Source: a bacterium
GTDB lineage: Bacteria; Zhuqueibacterota; QNDG01; JAGLOF01
Assembly (NCBI GenBank): GCA_016934955.1
Contig: JAFGRY010000037.1
Coordinates: 1 to 64,000 of the forward strand
Length of the DNA stretch: 64,000 nucleotides
Reading direction: 5' to 3'
Shown here: positions 61,002-64,000 of the stretch, piece after piece
How the letters are laid out: every line of letters starts with the position of its first letter
How positions within the stretch are numbered: the stretch's first letter is position 1
Position numbers and translations under genes: made by a program
Notes under the pieces: model-generated
Database searches by the model: none
Seen by the model: only the letters and a program-made list of their open reading frames with translations
What the model was told of the DNA's origin: nothing

Positions 61002-63608
61002 TTATTTTGACCTGCCGCCATCCGGCTCCCGCTCCCGACCGCCGTCGGCAAAGACCGCGTTGAACAGCAGTTTGAACGTACCCCAGGTCTGTGCCCGGCT
61101 CTGCACTCCGAAACCGTAAAGGATAACCCTGCCCGCTTCTACGGGGATTTCGGCCAGAGCGGTATGACCGGCTATCATTTCGTCTCCGATCAGCCAGCCG
61201 GAAAGCAGCGGATTCCCGTCCTCGTAAAATCCCACAGCCCGGCTCTCCCGCACATAGGGATACAGCCGGAACACCGGGTGTCCGGCAAACCGTACAGCTG
61301 TTTTTTCCTGCATGCCCCAGGTCAATGGGTGTGTCGTATCGAGAGCGAGATCAAGCAGCGAACCGGGGACAAAAAACTCCTTTGTGCTCATATCCCGCAC
61401 CACATCCCGCACCGGCAGATGCAGAATGTCGATCGCGAATTCGGTAGAGCCGCCGATCGCCGCCAGTGTACCCCCCTCCCTGACAAAATCCGCCAATGCG
61501 TCCGCACCCTGTTTGCCGATACCGCCGAGATACTGTTCAGGAATGCGGGCCGCGCCCGGTTCTTCACTGTTTTCCCGCCCGCTCAGTATCGAAGAGGCCC
61601 CGATGCTCGGGAGAATGATCACATCGAACGACCGGGAAAGACGTCCTTTTTTCACATCCTCATTATGCAGTACCGTATACTCGAAATGAAAATTGTCAAG
61701 CACCAGTCTCGTCCAGCCCTCATCGATGCTTGCCGTCCACGGCTGATAGATGCCGAGCCGGACCCGATCATATGTGCCATGCTCGACCGGTGCCGCTGCC
61801 GCCTCACTGAACACCGGGGCAACATGCCACACTTCCATAAGCCGAAGGAGCAGATCCGGCGGTACGTCTTCCACATAAAATGTACCCCGGGGAATGGCAG
61901 TGTCTCCCCGATTTTCCATCCGCTCCGTCCAGTGTACGGGCACATGGGCCCGCAGCAGATCATTCACGAATCCGTAGGCAGTGATATTTCGCCGTTCGAA
62001 ATAGTGACGCGCCGCGGAAGCCGGGGCGGCGGACGGCACGAAACGGAACTCATTGACCTCAGCCAGGGGGACCGCCAGGGGTTCATTCACCGGAATCACT
62101 TCCACACCCATCTGCAGCGGCAGGGTCCAGCCGGCGAAATCATAGGGCCGTTCAGGCGGTCCGCCGGGATATTGGGTGAGGTTGGGATAGAGCTGACATT
62201 CCAGCAGATCCTTGATGCATTGCCTGCACGGCTGGGCCAGCGGGATAACGTACTCTTCTCCGTACCAGACGGCATCTCCGGCTCGCAGAGGTTTTTTATT
62301 GACATAGACAGCAATGCCGTTATACTGCAGCCGTTTCAGCATCTCTTCCGCGGATCCCGGGTCATGCTGGTTCCGGGGAATGACATAGGCGTATGGAGGC
62401 TTCTTTTCGCCCTCTTCTATGGATCTGCGATTGAGACGGTAAAACGTCCGCATCAGTGTTGCCCGCTTTGCAGCCGCCTGTTCGAGCAGAGAATAGGTGG
62501 CCGCCTTCTCATAATCGACGATGTCACGCAGCCGCCACCAGCCGCCGGGCCAGGGTGAGAGGAAATCTGTGCGGGCGCTGTATTTCATCCGTTCAGGCCC
62601 CCATGATCCGAGACTGCCCCGGGGCATGAATATGGGCGAGGCGATACGCACACTGGCCATTTCCGAGAGAATGCCGACCATGTTGTGCCAGAGCGGCGTT
62701 TTGGACATGGTCCCCTGGAAATAGGCGTTGAATCCCATGTCGGAGGTTATGCCGGTGAATCCCTGCAGATGCAGATCGGCTATCATACCCTGGCCGAGCA
62801 TGTTGACTTCAGCCATGAGCTCAGGGTAGACATTGAGATTGATCGGATCGGAGTAGGGCGGTAAAAACATCCGCGGACCCGAGGAGCCCATCTGATGCTG
62901 GTCGAACACGATTTCCGGAAACCAGTCCCGGTAGAGCACCTTCGACACCAGCCTGCTTTCCTGCAGGCTGAACATAAACCAGTCACGGTTGTTGTCATGC
63001 CCGGCATAATGATGGTAGAGCATCGGCAGGCTGCAGCCCTCGTATTCGCTGCCGGCATACCGGGTATACCAGTCCGCCACCATCTGCTGTCCGTCGGGGT
63101 TGAGCGAAGGAACGAGCAGCAGTATCACCTGGTCGAGAATGCTGTTTACGGGTTCATCGCTCCCGGTGGCGAGCTCCCAGGCCAGTTCGAGCGCTTCCTG
63201 ACTCGACGCGATCTCCGTGCTGTGTATGTTCATCGTGATCATAACGACGATTTTGCCCTCGCTGATGAGTGCGTCCGCCGCACCGGGATCGAGATTGAAG
63301 GGATTGGCCAGCTCCCGCTGGATGGTGCGGTAACGCTCAAGCTCTCTCATATTGTCCGATGAAGAGATAATTGCCATGATCATCGGCCTGCCTCCGGTTG
63401 TCCTGCCGAGTTCCTGCACAGCGACGCGGTCGGAGTGGTCGTCTAAATCGAGAAAGTACTTGTGGATGCCTTCCCAGGGGATCAGGACCCTGTCACTGCC
63501 GATATTGCGGCCGAAAAAGGCGTCGGGGGATGTCTGGGCCGCGGAACCGGCCGGGATTGCGAAGACCGCAACCGCCAGGACCAGGGAAATGCAGAGTGTG
63601 CGGGACAT
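61002..63608 (-). CDS. Secreted M14-family zinc carboxypeptidase 2
   Basis: 868 residues, GGAGG before ATG. Signal peptide ends GSAAQ. Zinc motif MNIHSTEIASSQE, third ligand in FDQHQMGSSGPRM, glutamate in VGILSEMASVRI. C-terminal part (about residues 640-868) contains VLHNEDVKKGRL, DVIILPSIGASSIL and GGTLAAIGGSTEFA, resembling a class I glutamine amidotransferase-like fold without an obvious catalytic cysteine. Related only distantly to the M14 protein at 43.2 kb. Confidence 0.85.
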   Translation of the reverse strand: MSRTLCISLVLAVAVFAIPAGSAAQTSPDAFFGRNIGSDRVLIPWEGIHKYFLDLDDHSDRVAVQELGRTTGGRPMIMAIISSSDNMRELERYRTIQRELANPFNLDPGAADALISEGKIVVMITMNIHSTEIASSQEALELAWELATGSDEPVNSILDQVILLLVPSLNPDGQQMVADWYTRYAGSEYEGCSLPMLYHHYAGHDNNRDWFMFSLQESRLVSKVLYRDWFPEIVFDQHQMGSSGPRMFLPPYSDPINLNVYPELMAEVNMLGQGMIADLHLQGFTGITSDMGFNAYFQGTMSKTPLWHNMVGILSEMASVRIASPIFMPRGSLGSWGPERMKYSARTDFLSPWPGGWWRLRDIVDYEKAATYSLLEQAAAKRATLMRTFYRLNRRSIEEGEKKPPYAYVIPRNQHDPGSAEEMLKRLQYNGIAVYVNKKPLRAGDAVWYGEEYVIPLAQPCRQCIKDLLECQLYPNLTQYPGGPPERPYDFAGWTLPLQMGVEVIPVNEPLAVPLAEVNEFRFVPSAAPASAARHYFERRNITAYGFVNDLLRAHVPVHWTERMENRGDTAIPRGTFYVEDVPPDLLLRLMEVWHVAPVFSEAAAAPVEHGTYDRVRLGIYQPWTASIDEGWTRLVLDNFHFEYTVLHNEDVKKGRLSRSFDVIILPSIGASSILSGRENSEEPGAARIPEQYLGGIGKQGADALADFVREGGTLAAIGGSTEFAIDILHLPVRDVVRDMSTKEFFVPGSLLDLALDTTHPLTWGMQEKTAVRFAGHPVFRLYPYVRESRAVGFYEDGNPLLSGWLIGDEMIAGHTALAEIPVEAGRVILYGFGVQSRAQTWGTFKLLFNAVFADGGREREPDGGRSK

Positions 63609-63787
63609 GGTAGCCTCCGGATGAATGTACGCGGGAACCGATCGCCTACAAGGTAACCAACTCTCCGGAAAAAGGCGAGTATTTTTTCTCCATCCGCCTC
63701 CCCGGCACGTTCAGTATAATGCTGATGCGTCCCGGAACACACACCGGGGTGTGCGCGCCCCTCCAGAACGGGGAGTTCTCAAATCTC

Positions 63788-63816
63788 TTGACTTTATCAA
63801 AATAATTCCCCACTAT
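63788..63816 (+). promoter_or_regulatory. Promoter of the lipoprotein gene
   Basis: TTGACT (63788-63793), 17 bases, CACTAT (63811-63816), with TTATTTTG just after. The lipoprotein ATG is 32 bases downstream. Confidence 0.4.
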
Positions 63817-63847
63817 TTATTTTGTTGGAAATTCCCGGGAGCCATAC

Positions 63848-64000
63848 ATGAATACACATTCAGCCCGTTTTATACGCAGGCTGCTGCCGGCATTCGCTGT
63901 GTTGCTGCTGTCCGCTTTCTGGACCGGATGCGGCACCCTGAACCCCCTGCTGCTGGAAACGAAAGTGAATGATCCCATAATGATGAATCTCCTGGACAAT
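63848..64000 (+). CDS. Lipoprotein, N-terminus only (cut by window edge)
   Basis: 51 codons remain before the edge. GGGAGCCATAC precedes the ATG. The signal peptide has basic residues (ARFIRRLL), a hydrophobic core and a lipobox SAFWTGC, followed by GTLNPLLLETKVND. No family can be recognised from so little. Confidence 0.65.
   Translation, partial: MNTHSARFIRRLLPAFAVLLLSAFWTGCGTLNPLLLETKVNDPIMMNLLDN

Noticed and set aside
1-64000. tRNA, rRNA, CRISPR arrays, insertion sequences and prophage genes
   Set aside because: Looked for cloverleaf ends, regular direct repeats with spacers, transposase text and terminal inverted repeats; found none that I can support.

Overview
The window looks like chromosomal DNA from an uncultured bacterium of the Fibrobacterota-Chlorobiota-Bacteroidota (FCB) superphylum or a nearby candidate phylum. 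The evidence is type IX secretion (T9SS) type A C-terminal sorting domains, a DUF5916 outer-membrane protein, many secreted peptidases, ASPIC/UnbV and VCBS propeller repeats, and promoters whose -10 often reads TAnnTTT(C/T). The sequence is moderately GC-rich with tightly packed genes. I found no rRNA, tRNA, CRISPR array, transposase or phage gene. Both edges cut a gene.

Layout. 1-5.3 kb: two tandem paralogous exported proteins, each interrupted at the same place by an in-frame UGA followed by a hairpin. This is the most unusual feature of the window. 5.3-11.1 kb: a histidine kinase fused to a seven-repeat VCBS/ASPIC propeller, then a zinc or manganese ABC importer (znuACB). 11.3-13.7 kb: prfA (RF1), a DUF1385 membrane protein and rpmE (L31). 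13.9-16.7 kb: a SpoIIAA-like protein and a BlaI/BlaR1-type repressor and sensor pair. 16.7-24.4 kb: a DUF5916 beta-barrel, ResB/CcsA cytochrome c maturation, a haem-tagged outer-membrane barrel and a five-haem cytochrome. 24.8-34.4 kb: two paralogous S9 peptidases flanking an outer-membrane/TPR protein and the NAD(P)HX repair enzyme Nnr. 34.5-41.7 kb: a nitrilase-family protein, an ECF sigma factor with a membrane partner, a TfoX-N protein, an amidase and two envelope proteins. 42.1-49.9 kb: hypBA and an M14 peptidase, then a DMT exporter, a NagB/PIG-L fusion, an MBL hydrolase and an FAH-family enzyme. 49.9-52 kb: a T9SS-targeted protein with 14 propeller-like repeats. 52.4-57.2 kb: an operon acpS - threonine dehydrogenase - acyl-CoA synthetase - acyl carrier protein - KBL-type alpha-oxoamine synthase. 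57.2-64 kb: a pyrophosphate-type phosphofructokinase, two tandem C1-type cysteine peptidases, a second M14 peptidase and the start of a lipoprotein.

Taken together, the genes suggest a heterotroph that degrades protein: secreted S9, C1 and M14 peptidases, threonine catabolism to glycine and acetyl units, glycolysis with a PPi-type enzyme, and c-type cytochrome electron transfer. Functions are assigned from motif recognition only; no database search was run.
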